NCBI RefSeq assembly: GCF_900010725.2
Contig: NZ_LR734832.1
Span: 85,459 to 149,458 of the forward strand
Length of the DNA stretch: 64,000 nt
Reading direction: 5' to 3'
Source: Planktothrix serta PCC 8927
GTDB lineage: Bacteria > Cyanobacteriota > Cyanobacteriia > Cyanobacteriales > Microcoleaceae
Part shown: positions 44,551-53,790 of the stretch, piece after piece
Layout: each line of letters opens with the position of its first letter
Numbering within the stretch: the first letter of the stretch is position 1
Made by a program: the position numbers and the translations under genes
Notes under the pieces: generated by a model
What the model saw: only the letters and a program-made list of their open reading frames with translations
Told to the model about the DNA's origin: nothing
Databases searched by the model: none

Positions 44551-46734
44551 TTACAAGTTCTTAATGATTAATTGTTGTAAAATATCATATAAATTCTGAG
44601 CAAATTGTTGAGGATTCCAAAGAGGAGCTAAAGGTTCAGATTGTTTGGATTGAATTAACTTTTCTTGAACTGATTTTCTCAAGCTTTCATCCTGACCCAA
44701 ACGTACCCCCCAGTTAATATAATCCTTCCAAGACTCAGCAATTCCTTCTGGAATCGATAATCCTTGCAAGAAAGAATAACCCATCCGCGATAAAAATTGT
44801 TCGCCTTTTCGAGTCACCACCGGAACATTAAACCATAACGCTTCTAAGGTATGAGTGCCCCCATTATAGGGATAGGAATCTAATAGAATATCGGCGATCG
44901 CATAAATTAAACGGTGTTCTTCCTCCTTGGGAAAACGAGATAAGAATTTAATCCGATGTTTCCCCACTCCTAAAGCATCACAAGCTTGACGATAAGTTGA
45001 AATCACAACCTCCTGATCCCCCAAGCCTTTATAAATTAAAAGACTATCGGGAACTTGCTTAAGAATTTCAATTTGAGCTTTCGCTAAATCCGCATTAAAT
45101 TTGCGACCCGATGCTACGGATAAATACACGATTTGATCAGAACTAATTCGATAAGATTTGCGCGCTTGAATGAGATCAACCTCAACACGATTAAATCCCG
45201 AAACCGCCATAAACGAATTAGGCATCCGCAACAACTGTTCAGTATAATATTTTTCTGTTCCTTTGGGGTGAGTGTATTCATCTCCTAAAAAATAAGTTTG
45301 ATCAGAAATTTGGAGCGCATCAAATCCTAACCAAGAAATACAAATCGGGGCGGGTTTTTGATAAAAAATATCCCCATGAATGGGTAAACTTAAAGCATCT
45401 AAATCTAAAATAATATCAATTTCATCGTTAGTAATTTCTTGAATAATTTCTTCCGGTGTGGGTAAGCCATTGGGATAGTGTTTGGGAATAAAAAATTTAT
45501 GGGCGATCGCTTCAAATAACGGGGTGCGATCATCCGCTTGTAGACGATCCGTACAATAAAGATAGAGATTAACCGATAAATTCGATAACTCGCGTAAAAC
45601 ATCCAAACTGCACCACCCGACAGAATGACGATTAAAGTGGCTGGATAAAATCGCAATTCTTAAGGGAGAATGGGGAAATGTAGCAGGAATAGAAGTAGAA
45701 ACTTGTTGATATTTAGGTTTAAGAGTCGTCTCAATATACTGTTTAGTAACCCGATGATGGAGCTTTGTATTTTTACTCAAATCATCCCTTAAATAGGGCA
45801 TACTAAATAGTAAATTAGAGTAGAGAGATTTAATTTCTACTAATGTGGTTCGATTTAATTTAGAATATAATTGAGATTCTAATTTTAAAAACCGATCTTT
45901 AGCAATATGATTTAACCCCGATACTTGATAGATGCTAATGCTATAAATCGCCGACATAATCGGATCAATTTCGCCACAACATTCTACATACCGATCCACC
46001 GATTTACGCGCGGCTGCTAAGTTACTACTATCGCGGTAAATTCCACATAAATGTTGATGAGCTAAGGGCAAATTCGGCTTGAGTTCAATGGCTTTTTCTA
46101 ATAAGGGAATTGCCTCTTTATATTTGCCCTGATGTCGTAACACCATCCCCATTTGACCATAGACTTCGGCAAAATCTGGCTTCAAGGCGATCGCTTTTTG
46201 CCAAGTGGCGATCGCTTCTTCAACTTTACCTTGGAGTGCCAATTGATTCCCTTGATTAAATAGAACTTCAGCCCCACCCAACTGAGGATTTAAAGCTAAG
46301 GCTTGTTGTTCAGAAGCTTGCGCTTCTGCATCCTGTCCTAAGTGTTTTAAAACTTGCGCTAAGTTCCAATGAACTGCCGCTAAATCCGGTTGTAAATTGA
46401 CCGCCTGACGATAACTTTTAATCGCGGATTCAAATTGTCTTTGTCGGTAAAACATACTTCCCAAATTAGCATGAGCTTGGGCTAAATTGGGGTTATTTTG
46501 TAATGCTTGTTGATAAGAACGAATCGCCTCTTCAATTTGACCCTGTGCTTGGTAAACATTCCCCATTGTCACATAGGCTAATGCCCAGTTTGGTTCTATT
46601 GAAATCGCTTGTTGACAAGCTGCGATCGCCTCAGTATACAATTTCTGAGCATAATAACTTTCCGCCAGTTCTGTCCACCCTTGGGGACTATCAGGCTGCA
46701 TTAAAACAGGATCAGAGGATTGATTCGGATTCAC
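44551..46734 (-). CDS. TPR protein with GT41 (SPINDLY/OGT-like) glycosyltransferase domain
   Basis: 727 residues, GTG start (an ATG 33 bases in is an alternative). Residues ~15-240 contain six or seven TPR units, for example ALAYVTMGNVYQAQGQIEEAIRSYQQAL. The C-terminal half has the GT41 pattern: RIAILSSHFNRHSVGWCSLDVL, IDIILDLDALSLPIHGDIF, PICISWLGFDA, IVYLSVASGRKFN and SYPYNGGTHTLEALWFNVPVVTRKGEQFLSRMGYSFL. Such proteins add GlcNAc or other sugars to proteins. It lies just upstream of a long heptamer-repeat tract. Confidence 0.85.
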   Translation of the reverse strand: MNPNQSSDPVLMQPDSPQGWTELAESYYAQKLYTEAIAACQQAISIEPNWALAYVTMGNVYQAQGQIEEAIRSYQQALQNNPNLAQAHANLGSMFYRQRQFESAIKSYRQAVNLQPDLAAVHWNLAQVLKHLGQDAEAQASEQQALALNPQLGGAEVLFNQGNQLALQGKVEEAIATWQKAIALKPDFAEVYGQMGMVLRHQGKYKEAIPLLEKAIELKPNLPLAHQHLCGIYRDSSNLAAARKSVDRYVECCGEIDPIMSAIYSISIYQVSGLNHIAKDRFLKLESQLYSKLNRTTLVEIKSLYSNLLFSMPYLRDDLSKNTKLHHRVTKQYIETTLKPKYQQVSTSIPATFPHSPLRIAILSSHFNRHSVGWCSLDVLRELSNLSVNLYLYCTDRLQADDRTPLFEAIAHKFFIPKHYPNGLPTPEEIIQEITNDEIDIILDLDALSLPIHGDIFYQKPAPICISWLGFDALQISDQTYFLGDEYTHPKGTEKYYTEQLLRMPNSFMAVSGFNRVEVDLIQARKSYRISSDQIVYLSVASGRKFNADLAKAQIEILKQVPDSLLIYKGLGDQEVVISTYRQACDALGVGKHRIKFLSRFPKEEEHRLIYAIADILLDSYPYNGGTHTLEALWFNVPVVTRKGEQFLSRMGYSFLQGLSIPEGIAESWKDYINWGVRLGQDESLRKSVQEKLIQSKQSEPLAPLWNPQQFAQNLYDILQQLIIKNL

Positions 46735-46748
46735 GGATATTTATTAAT

Positions 46749-46893
46749 CAGGGAACAGGGAACAGGGAACAGGGAACAGGGAACAGGGAATAAATAGTAA
46801 TCAGTAATTAGTAATTAGTAATCAGCTTAATAGGGAACAGCTTAACAGTCAACAGCCAACCGTCAACCGTCAACCGTCAACAGTCAACTGTCA
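46749..46893. repeat. Heptanucleotide STRR tract with three different units
   Basis: GGAACAG is repeated about five times, then AGTAATT/AGTAATC units, then CGTCAAC/AGTCAAC units. Each is a seven-base period, and they are adjacent. The tract separates the GT41 gene from the muramidase gene and lies in the 5' regions of both. Confidence 0.85.
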
Positions 46894-46949
46894 ACTTATC
46901 TGCTATCCTAGACTTTAACTTGTCGGTCACGACTGCCCTAAATAGCGTT

Positions 46950-47651
46950 ATGGTAACTTTGATCCCCTCTAAACTGATGAATTGGAATTGGCAGCAAATG
47001 CTTCCTAAACAACTCCGAGCCAAACTCAAACCCCAAGCGATCGCCGGAATGGTGTTACTCACCTTAGCATTTTCGGTGGCGATTGGTAGCCAAAGTTGGG
47101 CAAGAAATAAAATTAGAAGTGATTACGAAACCAAATTATTTAATGCTGCTTTGGGATTTACGCTTTATTTTGAAGGAGGATTGAGCGATCATCCCTCCGA
47201 TGTTGGAGGCAGAACCTATCGAGGAATTACCCAAGCTGAATATAATGCCTATCGCTCTGTCAGAGGATTACCCGGCTTAGATGTTAGCCAAATGTCTGAA
47301 ACAGAATTAATCGAAATTTATAATAGTTATTGGCAGGGAAGTGAATCAGCAAAAATGCACCCGGCTTTAGCAATTGTGATGTTTGATACTGCGGTTAACT
47401 TTGGAATTAATAACTCCATTACCTTTTTACAACAAGCATTAGGACTGCCTCAAACCGGAACCTTTGATCAACAAACCCGTGAAGCCTTAGAACGAGGAAA
47501 TAATCAATATACTGCATTACAAATCATTAATGAACGGATTTTATACCGTTATAAACGGGTTCAAGAAAATCCGAGTCAAATGGCATTTTTTCACGGTTGG
47601 TTAAGTCGGGATTATAGTTTATGGGGTTATGTCGAAAAGGTTAAAAATTAA
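46950..47651 (+). CDS. Secreted GH108-type muramidase with peptidoglycan-binding C-terminus
   Basis: ATG at 46,950 is chosen (a TTG at 46,920 and ATG at 46,977 are alternatives). A signal-like segment AIAGMVLLTLAFSVAIGSQSWA is near the N-terminus. The GH108/phage-lysozyme-like active-site Glu is in FTLYFEGGLSDHPSDVGGRTYRGITQAEYNAY. The C-terminal half (HPALAIVMFDTAVNFGINNSITFLQQALGLPQTGTFDQQTREAL) fits the peptidoglycan-binding domain linked to this family. It probably cuts peptidoglycan during growth or secretion. Confidence 0.8.
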   Translation: MVTLIPSKLMNWNWQQMLPKQLRAKLKPQAIAGMVLLTLAFSVAIGSQSWARNKIRSDYETKLFNAALGFTLYFEGGLSDHPSDVGGRTYRGITQAEYNAYRSVRGLPGLDVSQMSETELIEIYNSYWQGSESAKMHPALAIVMFDTAVNFGINNSITFLQQALGLPQTGTFDQQTREALERGNNQYTALQIINERILYRYKRVQENPSQMAFFHGWLSRDYSLWGYVEKVKN

Positions 47652-47954
47652 GGCAATTGGGACTGAATTATGCAAAGAAACCGGGTTTTTAGATAACTTT
47701 TGCTTCTTAACCGATATCTTGTTTAAAAACCCGGTTTCTGAACCCACAAGCGGTCATAAGTTTAGCATATCAGCCGAAATTGTAGGTTGAGACTCAGCTA
47801 TGCGTAACTGAAAATTAGACAACCGAAAAAACCAAGGTGCAGCACGTTCAACCACACTTTAATGAAATGCCATTACCCTTATCATTTTGCTAAGATGTAA
47901 GCAGTCACAAATATCAGTACCACAGATAAATCTATTACAAGGATTAAGAAGTCA
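47652..47954. repeat. Intergenic region with one AAACCGGGTT palindrome copy
   Basis: 47,676-47,739 holds AAACCGGGTTTTT and AAAAACCCGGTTTC around a middle containing TTCTTAACCGATATCTTG. The rest has no gene that I can support, and would carry the promoter of the small gene at 47,955. Confidence 0.7.
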
Positions 47955-48185
47955 ATGCGTAAACAGACCATTCAATATACATCACCCTTAGATGCTTTAG
48001 TTGCTGTTGCTAAACGACTCAGCTTGTATGAAAACCAGCAAAAAATGGATTCAGAAGAATTCTTTAACCAATATAATCGAGGACTCGTATCAGATGATCG
48101 TCTATTTATAGAATGGGCTAATGATTATCGTCATTACCTAGCTTTACATCAAGAACTAGCCCAAAAATTGAACAATGTTGCTTAA
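47955..48185 (+). CDS. Small putative antitoxin of a TumE-like pair
   Basis: 76 residues, helical (PLDALVAVAKRLSLYENQQKMDSEEFFNQYNRGL, then DDRLFIEWANDYRHYLALHQELAQKL). It is followed by the TumE-like toxin gene with an 11-base overlap, which is the standard arrangement of a toxin-antitoxin pair. The sequence resembles small antitoxin-like proteins that precede TumE in cyanobacteria. Family is not otherwise recognised. Confidence 0.6.
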   Translation: MRKQTIQYTSPLDALVAVAKRLSLYENQQKMDSEEFFNQYNRGLVSDDRLFIEWANDYRHYLALHQELAQKLNNVA

Positions 48186-48558
48186 CATTTTATCAGATTA
48201 TCTAGCGCAAATTGAACAAACTATTTTACAGTATAGCAATATTTATGTAGAACGTTATGAGGAAGAAATTTTAACCCCAAAACGAGCTAATCTGAGAATT
48301 AGATTGCGTTTTAATCAGACCTATTTACTAGAAATTAACGAGGCAATTATCATTACAGATAATCAATTAGAATTTCTTGATTACCGTTATCACTTTCAAG
48401 ATGAAAATAATTGCTTGATTTTTCGCTATGACAGCACGCCACATTTTCCCAATCTCCAAAATTTCCCCCATCACAAGCACTTACAGAATGATGTGATTGC
48501 TTCGGAAAAACCAGAAATTAGCCAAGTTTTAAAAGAAGTAAATCAGATGTTCCCTTAG
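48175..48558 (+). CDS. TumE-like (DUF6516) toxin
   Basis: 127 residues with the TumE/DUF6516 pattern: an alpha/beta sequence with YLLEINEAIIITDNQLEFLDYRYHFQDENNCLIFRYDSTPHFPNLQNFPHHKHL. Conserved RYD and PHHKH motifs suggest a nuclease-like active site. Such proteins are paired with an antitoxin; the 11-base overlap with the gene at 47,955 supports this. Activity is not proven here. Confidence 0.65.
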   Translation: MLLNILSDYLAQIEQTILQYSNIYVERYEEEILTPKRANLRIRLRFNQTYLLEINEAIIITDNQLEFLDYRYHFQDENNCLIFRYDSTPHFPNLQNFPHHKHLQNDVIASEKPEISQVLKEVNQMFP

Positions 48559-48653
48559 TCTGCTTAAAAAAGGTGGGGGACAAGATGTTAAGAAGAATTT
48601 GTGTTAAAGGCGCGATCGCTCTTTGGGAATCAATCAAAAAGTGCCCAAACAAA

Positions 48654-48718
48654 AGAAACCAGGTTTTTCAGATCACCTTTACGTCTTAACCGATATCTTG
48701 TGTAAAAGCCCGATTTCT
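48654..48718. repeat. Degenerate AAACCGGGTT palindrome copy
   Basis: AGAAACCAGGTTTTT and TAAAAGCCCGATTTCT flank a middle sharing the GTCTTAACCGATATCTTG segment with the copy at 47,676. The arms have two mismatches, so this is a decayed copy. Confidence 0.65.
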
Positions 48719-48735
48719 AAGCCGCCCTCAAGTTC

Positions 48736-50079
48736 TCAGTTAATCTGTTCCCTATATTCATCCATTTCTACCTCATTTAATGTTGCTATTTCTTCAATGG
48801 GAGGAAAGGAGGAGAAAGCGGGACTCAATATTTTTAATCCTCTGGAAACACATTTAACTTCTATCGGTGTTGTCCCAATAATTTCACCATCTAAAACTAC
48901 TTTTTGGGGCGGATTTGTTGTAATTTTAATACTTTGAGTCCGAAACCCAATCATATTATCCCGTTGAAGTTCTGTTTTCAGTAAACCCGCACCTAATAAA
49001 CGCACCATTCCCGCCAGAGCTTGCATTTTATCGACCGGAGACGTATACATTAAGACTTCTAATAATCCATCATCAGGAATAACCTGTCCCAATCCTTGTG
49101 CTAAAACCGAAGTTGCAGGAGCGACATTGGCAACCGTAATCGCGGCGGCTTCAAATTGACTCATTTCGCCATTAATTTCAATTTCAGTTTCAAAGTCGGT
49201 TTGTTCATTTAATTGTTGCCATCCTGCCATAATATAAGCTAACGGCCCCCAGCGTTTTTTAGCATCTCGATCCGCTTTACTCACGGTTTCCGCTTCAAAC
49301 CCAATTCCGGCTAATAAAATCATCGGTAAACCATTGCAATAGGCAGCATCAATCGTGCGGATTAATCCAGCAATAATCACTTCACAAGCGCCCTGAGTAT
49401 TAGTCGGAATTCCCAACGCCACCGAAAAGGCGTTAGCTGTTCCTCTGGGGATAATTCCTAATGGAATATTGGTATTAATCACGGCTCCTGCTACGGCGGA
49501 AACCGTCCCGTCTCCCCCCGATGCAATTACTAAATCAACTTGTTGTTCTAACGCTTCCCGTGCTAATTCCGTTGGATCAGTTTCGGGCGTTGTTAAGTAA
49601 ACTTTTAAGTGAAAATAGGGTTCTAATAATTGTCGAATTAATAATAAATCTTGATTAGCATTTCCCACCCCTGAAACGGGATTAAAAATTAAATAAGCAG
49701 AACGAGTTCGTCGCAGTTGAACAATAATTGCTTCGGCGGTTCCCGTATTAGTAGCAATCGGAATATTATGAAGGTTACAAACTCTAAATAAGGTTAATAA
49801 AGGGAGTTCATAAAGGGTCGTTTTGATCGGGTCTACCCAATAAATGACGGCTACAATTTCTTCCCCGGTAATGATTTTAGAGGCGATGACAATATCCCCT
49901 CCTTGTTGCAACGGTAAAACAGTCTCAACGTTTAACCAGGTCTTTTGTTTTAAAGAACCTGCGAGATTGTCTACACCAATGAGGCGGTAATGGGAGAGAA
50001 CATTCTCGTGTTGTGTGACAAAGTTTACGAGAGTTTCTTGCTGAGTCTCATCAGCCAGCAGTACAATAATCGCCGACAT
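48736..50079 (-). CDS. Methylglyoxal synthase-like domain fused to YegS/DagK lipid kinase
   Basis: 447 residues. Residues ~1-120 align by motif with methylglyoxal synthase: LLADETQQETL, GGDIVIASKI, YWVDPIK, NIPIATNTGTAEAII. The usual His of HDxxK at the start is absent, and the PHDPD segment is LYELP, so catalysis is doubtful. Residues ~130-430 are a diacylglycerol-kinase-type lipid kinase: SAYLIFNPVSGVGN, LVIASGGDGTVSAVAGAVINTNIPLGIIPRGTANAF, and VVLDGEIIG. The fusion resembles proteins in cyanobacteria in which the MGS domain may regulate the kinase. Confidence 0.85.
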   Translation of the reverse strand: MSAIIVLLADETQQETLVNFVTQHENVLSHYRLIGVDNLAGSLKQKTWLNVETVLPLQQGGDIVIASKIITGEEIVAVIYWVDPIKTTLYELPLLTLFRVCNLHNIPIATNTGTAEAIIVQLRRTRSAYLIFNPVSGVGNANQDLLLIRQLLEPYFHLKVYLTTPETDPTELAREALEQQVDLVIASGGDGTVSAVAGAVINTNIPLGIIPRGTANAFSVALGIPTNTQGACEVIIAGLIRTIDAAYCNGLPMILLAGIGFEAETVSKADRDAKKRWGPLAYIMAGWQQLNEQTDFETEIEINGEMSQFEAAAITVANVAPATSVLAQGLGQVIPDDGLLEVLMYTSPVDKMQALAGMVRLLGAGLLKTELQRDNMIGFRTQSIKITTNPPQKVVLDGEIIGTTPIEVKCVSRGLKILSPAFSSFPPIEEIATLNEVEMDEYREQIN

Positions 50080-50552
50080 AATTTACCCACTCTTATTGGA
50101 ATGATGAATATGATATCGTGAATTGGCTTGAATATGCTTCTACACTCATGCTAATACAACCGTACAGTCTGTCAATATTATCCCCTAAAAAAGAAAAAAC
50201 TCCGTGATTCCACAAAGGTGTGATGTCACGGATTTTTGTCCCCTGGTATAACAATCGGTGAATTTACTAATATGTTTGCATATCCATCCGGGTATGCTCG
50301 GAGTAATTCATCGATTTCACGAAATCTTTACAAAAAATCCCGCTTATATCAATTTTTGATAAAATTCTCCTCCGAAAAGGGGATAGGGGAAATGCTTCTG
50401 GTGATTTCATCCACCCGTTTAAGGATTACAACTCCTACGTTTCGGCTTATAACCCTAGATAGATGACAATTGAACCCTATAATTTCACGCTATTAAAGCA
50501 GGAAGGAATTGATTTCGATTCCAGCTTGGGGCTAACTGATTAAAAGGTAATT
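50080..50552. other. Intergenic region with a bidirectional terminator-like hairpin
   Basis: TCCGTGA (50,201-50,207) pairs with TCACGGA (50,226-50,232). It has an A-rich left flank and TTTTT on the right, so it could terminate in either direction, although both flanking genes read away from it. A 77-codon frame at 50,236 has no family resemblance and is not called. Otherwise nothing is seen. Confidence 0.5.
50201..50237 (+). terminator. Rho-independent terminator-like hairpin
   Basis: A 7-bp stem (TCCGTGA/TCACGGA) with an 18-base loop is followed by TTTTT. The loop is long, so strength is uncertain. No plus-strand gene ends immediately upstream, hence it may end a transcript not recognised here. 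Confidence 0.35.
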
Positions 50553-50969
50553 ATGCAGCGTTTAATTCTTCGCTTAAAGCAAGTGAGTGTCCGATGGGCG
50601 ATCGCTCTTATTTTAACAGGATTAATAGGGGTGGGATGGGGAATATTCATGACTCCTGTTGTTGCTGAATCACTCACCCCAAAAGCCAACTTTTATAACA
50701 TCCCCGGCAAAAATACTGAGAATTTGGATTTACAAAAAGCCTCTGATGCGGCTAAAAATGCCTCGGAAAAAGTGTTTGATCAACTCGATACCACTAAAAA
50801 GGTAGTCGGTAAAACCGAAAAAAGAAACGAAGCCATTGAAAATGCTAGAAACATTGCTCATAAAAACTTAAATGATCAAGCAGACCGAGCCAAAGCAGCA
50901 GAAAATCCTGATGTTCCTTTAGGGCCGAATGAAAAGCTATTTTATAAAGGATTACAAGGAGAATTATAA
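50553..50969 (+). CDS. Small exported or membrane-anchored protein
   Basis: 138 residues. A membrane/signal segment (WAIALILTGLIGVGWGIF) is followed by a possible cleavage at VVAES. The mature part is hydrophilic, rich in Lys, Ala, Asn and Glu (ASDAAKNASEKVFDQLDTTKKVVGK, ENARNIAHKNLNDQADRAKAAE). It looks like an extended helical, LEA-like sequence. I do not recognise a family. It is convergent with ruvB, ten bases apart. Confidence 0.6.
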   Translation: MQRLILRLKQVSVRWAIALILTGLIGVGWGIFMTPVVAESLTPKANFYNIPGKNTENLDLQKASDAAKNASEKVFDQLDTTKKVVGKTEKRNEAIENARNIAHKNLNDQADRAKAAENPDVPLGPNEKLFYKGLQGEL

Positions 50970-50978
50970 ACTCCAACT

Positions 50979-52112
50979 TTAACGATTTTCAGGATGATCA
51001 AATCCTAAATGTTTCCAAGCCGCAGGCGTCGCAATCCGACCCCGATTTGTGCGTTGAATAAACCCAATTTGCATTAAATAAGGTTCATAAACTTCTTCAA
51101 TAGTTTGGGTATCTTCCCCGGTCATTGCCGCCATTGTTTCTAATCCTACTGGCCCCCCTTTAAATTTCTCAATAATGGCGGTTAACATATTTCGATCCGT
51201 CCAATCTAATCCCATCGGATCAACATTAAATACTTCTAAGGCAATATTAGCAATTTCCGCATTAATTTCTCCCGTACTTTTGACTTGCACATAATCTCGA
51301 ACTCGACGTAATAACCGATTAGCAATTCGAGGTGTTCCCCTAGCACGTTGAGCAATTTCTACAGATCCTTCTAAGGTAATGGGAGTATTTAATAATTTGG
51401 CAGTCCGTTGGACAATTAAACTTAATTCATCGATTTCATAAAAGCGTAATCGTTGAATAATTCCAAAGCGATCGCGTAACGGAGCCGTTAAAGAACCCAC
51501 CCGTGTTGTCGCTCCTACAATCGTAAACGGTTTAAGCGGAATACTGCGAGTTTTCGCCGATCGCCCTTGACCAATGGTAATATCTAATCGGCAATCTTCC
51601 ATCGCCGGATATAAAATTTCTTCAGCGACTTTTGATAACCGATGAATTTCATCAATAAATAACACTTCTCCCGGCTTTAAACTTACTAATAATCCCGCAA
51701 TATCACGCGGTTTTTCTAACGCCGGAGCCGTCGTAATTTTACACGTTACCCCCATTTCTGATGCTAAAATCAGGGACATGGTGGTTTTTCCCAACCCCGG
51801 AGGGCCATATAATAATAAATGATCTAAGGGTTCCTGACGAGATTTTGCGGCTGCGATCGCAATCGATAAAACATCTTTTAAATCTTTTTGTCCAATATAA
51901 TCTTCTAACCGATGGGGACGAATTTTTTCATCCTGTTGACGATTAATTTCTTCCTGGGGTGTGGCTTCGGCTTCTAATAAATAATCCAACTCATCAATCG
52001 GCTCAGTAGTTTTAGATTTTCGGGATTTTTTAGCCGTTGGAGTCGCCAACCCAGAGAACTCATCGGAGGGTTCAGGTTCAGGGGACTGCTTTTTTGAAGA
52101 AATAATCGCCAT
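50979..52112 (-). CDS. ruvB: Holliday junction branch migration ATPase RuvB
   Basis: 377 residues. [22 protein letters not shown], Walker [18 protein letters not shown], Walker [18 protein letters not shown], and the winged-helix C-terminus ([34 protein letters not shown]) are all as in RuvB. A ~70-residue N-terminal extension with charged residues is longer than in E. coli but common in cyanobacteria. RuvB drives branch migration with RuvA. No ruvA or ruvC is nearby. Confidence 0.97.
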   Translation of the reverse strand: MAIISSKKQSPEPEPSDEFSGLATPTAKKSRKSKTTEPIDELDYLLEAEATPQEEINRQQDEKIRPHRLEDYIGQKDLKDVLSIAIAAAKSRQEPLDHLLLYGPPGLGKTTMSLILASEMGVTCKITTAPALEKPRDIAGLLVSLKPGEVLFIDEIHRLSKVAEEILYPAMEDCRLDITIGQGRSAKTRSIPLKPFTIVGATTRVGSLTAPLRDRFGIIQRLRFYEIDELSLIVQRTAKLLNTPITLEGSVEIAQRARGTPRIANRLLRRVRDYVQVKSTGEINAEIANIALEVFNVDPMGLDWTDRNMLTAIIEKFKGGPVGLETMAAMTGEDTQTIEEVYEPYLMQIGFIQRTNRGRIATPAAWKHLGFDHPENR

Positions 52113-52243
52113 AATAGACTTACGCTATATAAGGGCTATAGGTTACAGGTTAGCAGGTTTGGGGATGAATTAGTTCTGATCCTCTCCTGTTCTTCCCTTT
52201 AATATTTAACCATTAATTGTCAATAGATTTGAGGAGTTCATTC

Positions 52244-53659
52244 ATGTCTTCCAATTACATCGGTGATCATGCTTTAGTCATGGGTGGGAGTATGGCTGGG
52301 TTATTCACCGCTAGAATATTAGCCGATCATTTTGCTCGTGTTACCTTAGTTGAACGGGATCAATTTCCTGAACAGCCTCAACTCCGTTCGGGAGTTCCTC
52401 AGAGTAGCCACACCCATATTTTATTACTCAAAGGGCAACAAATTCTTGAGCAATTATTTCCCGGTTTCCAATCTGAATTAATCGCTAGAGATGCAACTTG
52501 GGTTGATTGGATTAATGAGGGTTTAATGTTAAGTCCTAGCGGTTGGCAACCCCGTTTTCCGTCAGCATTTCAGACTGTTCCCTGTAGTCGTCCCTTATTA
52601 GAATGGGTGATCTATCAGCGATTAAAAACGATTCCCAATATTAAGATTATAGAAAATGCTCAGGTTAAAAGTCTTTTAACCCAGGCTGAAATTCATAAAA
52701 TTACCGGAGCAAAAATACAATTTAAAGACTCAAATCATTCTCAAGAGTTAATGGCTGATTTAATTGTAGATGCCACTGGTCGTCAATCCAAATTACCCCA
52801 ATGGTTAAAAGAATTGGGTTATCCAACTCCACCGGAAACCGTGATTAATTCATTTTTAGGTTATGCCAGCCGTTGCTATCAACAACCTCAAGACTTTAAA
52901 GCAGATTGGAAATCAATTTATATTTGGGCTAAACCGCCATTTGATAAACGGGGAGGTTTAATTTATCCGATTGAGAAAAAACGTTGGATTGTTACTGTAG
53001 TAGGCAATAATCGAGATTATCCTCCCCAGGATGAAACAGGCTTTTTAGACTTTACTCGGAGTCTGCGAAGTCCCGTAATTTATGAAGCGATTAAAACGGC
53101 TCAACCCCTTTCCCCAATTTATACTTATCGAGGCACAGGAAATCATCGCCGTTACTATGAACAATTATCGGATTTACCCGACGGTTTAATTGCCCTTGGA
53201 GATGCCGTTTGTACCTTTAATCCGGTTTATGGTCAAGGAATGACTGTTGCTGCTTTAGGCGCGTTAACCTTAGATCAATGCCTGCGCGAACACTACCCCC
53301 AGACTCAATTTCCTCAACAGTTTTATCGCCAACTCGCTAAAGTTCTGAATCAGCCTTGGTTAATGGCAACAGGTGAGGATTTTCGTTGGCCCGCTACCGA
53401 AGGCGGAAAACCGAATAGGATGACAAAATTATTGCACCAATATTTAGATCAGATTTTGGCGTTAGGAGTCAAGCATCCTAAAATTTATCAGTCTTTTGTA
53501 GAAGTCATGCATATCACAAAACCAGCCTATACATTATTTCATCCTGAATATATTTTAAGGGTATTCGGACGATGGATTGTTTCACAGGAAGCTCAAGAGG
53601 TTGCTGTTGAAGACCAACCGATCCCAAAACTGGTATCTGAATCTAGCAGATCGAGATAA
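52244..53659 (+). CDS. FAD-dependent monooxygenase-like oxidoreductase
   Basis: 471 residues. ATG at 52,244 is chosen because TGAGGAG lies about eight bases upstream; a TTG 27 bases upstream is the alternative. N-terminal dinucleotide-binding motif ALVMGGSMAGLFTARILADHFARVTLVERDQF, then a second motif GLIALGDAVCTFNPVYGQGMTVAALGALTLDQCL that completes the FAD site. The family includes geranylgeranyl reductase- and squalene-epoxidase-like flavoproteins. Substrate unknown. No redox partner or pathway genes are adjacent. Confidence 0.8.
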   Translation: MSSNYIGDHALVMGGSMAGLFTARILADHFARVTLVERDQFPEQPQLRSGVPQSSHTHILLLKGQQILEQLFPGFQSELIARDATWVDWINEGLMLSPSGWQPRFPSAFQTVPCSRPLLEWVIYQRLKTIPNIKIIENAQVKSLLTQAEIHKITGAKIQFKDSNHSQELMADLIVDATGRQSKLPQWLKELGYPTPPETVINSFLGYASRCYQQPQDFKADWKSIYIWAKPPFDKRGGLIYPIEKKRWIVTVVGNNRDYPPQDETGFLDFTRSLRSPVIYEAIKTAQPLSPIYTYRGTGNHRRYYEQLSDLPDGLIALGDAVCTFNPVYGQGMTVAALGALTLDQCLREHYPQTQFPQQFYRQLAKVLNQPWLMATGEDFRWPATEGGKPNRMTKLLHQYLDQILALGVKHPKIYQSFVEVMHITKPAYTLFHPEYILRVFGRWIVSQEAQEVAVEDQPIPKLVSESSRSR

Positions 53660-53790
53660 AATCAAGATTAATCTAATTAAAGTTGACGGTTGATCGTTAA
53701 CTTTCAAGAAAAACGCCAGTCTGTCCTCGTGTTGACCTTTCTCCCTAACTCCCCTTTCTTCCCTTGCTTCCCCTGGTTTCACCCAATTTA

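Noticed and set aside
50236-50466. 76-codon plus-strand frame
   Set aside because: No family resemblance, weak start, overlaps a terminator-like hairpin.
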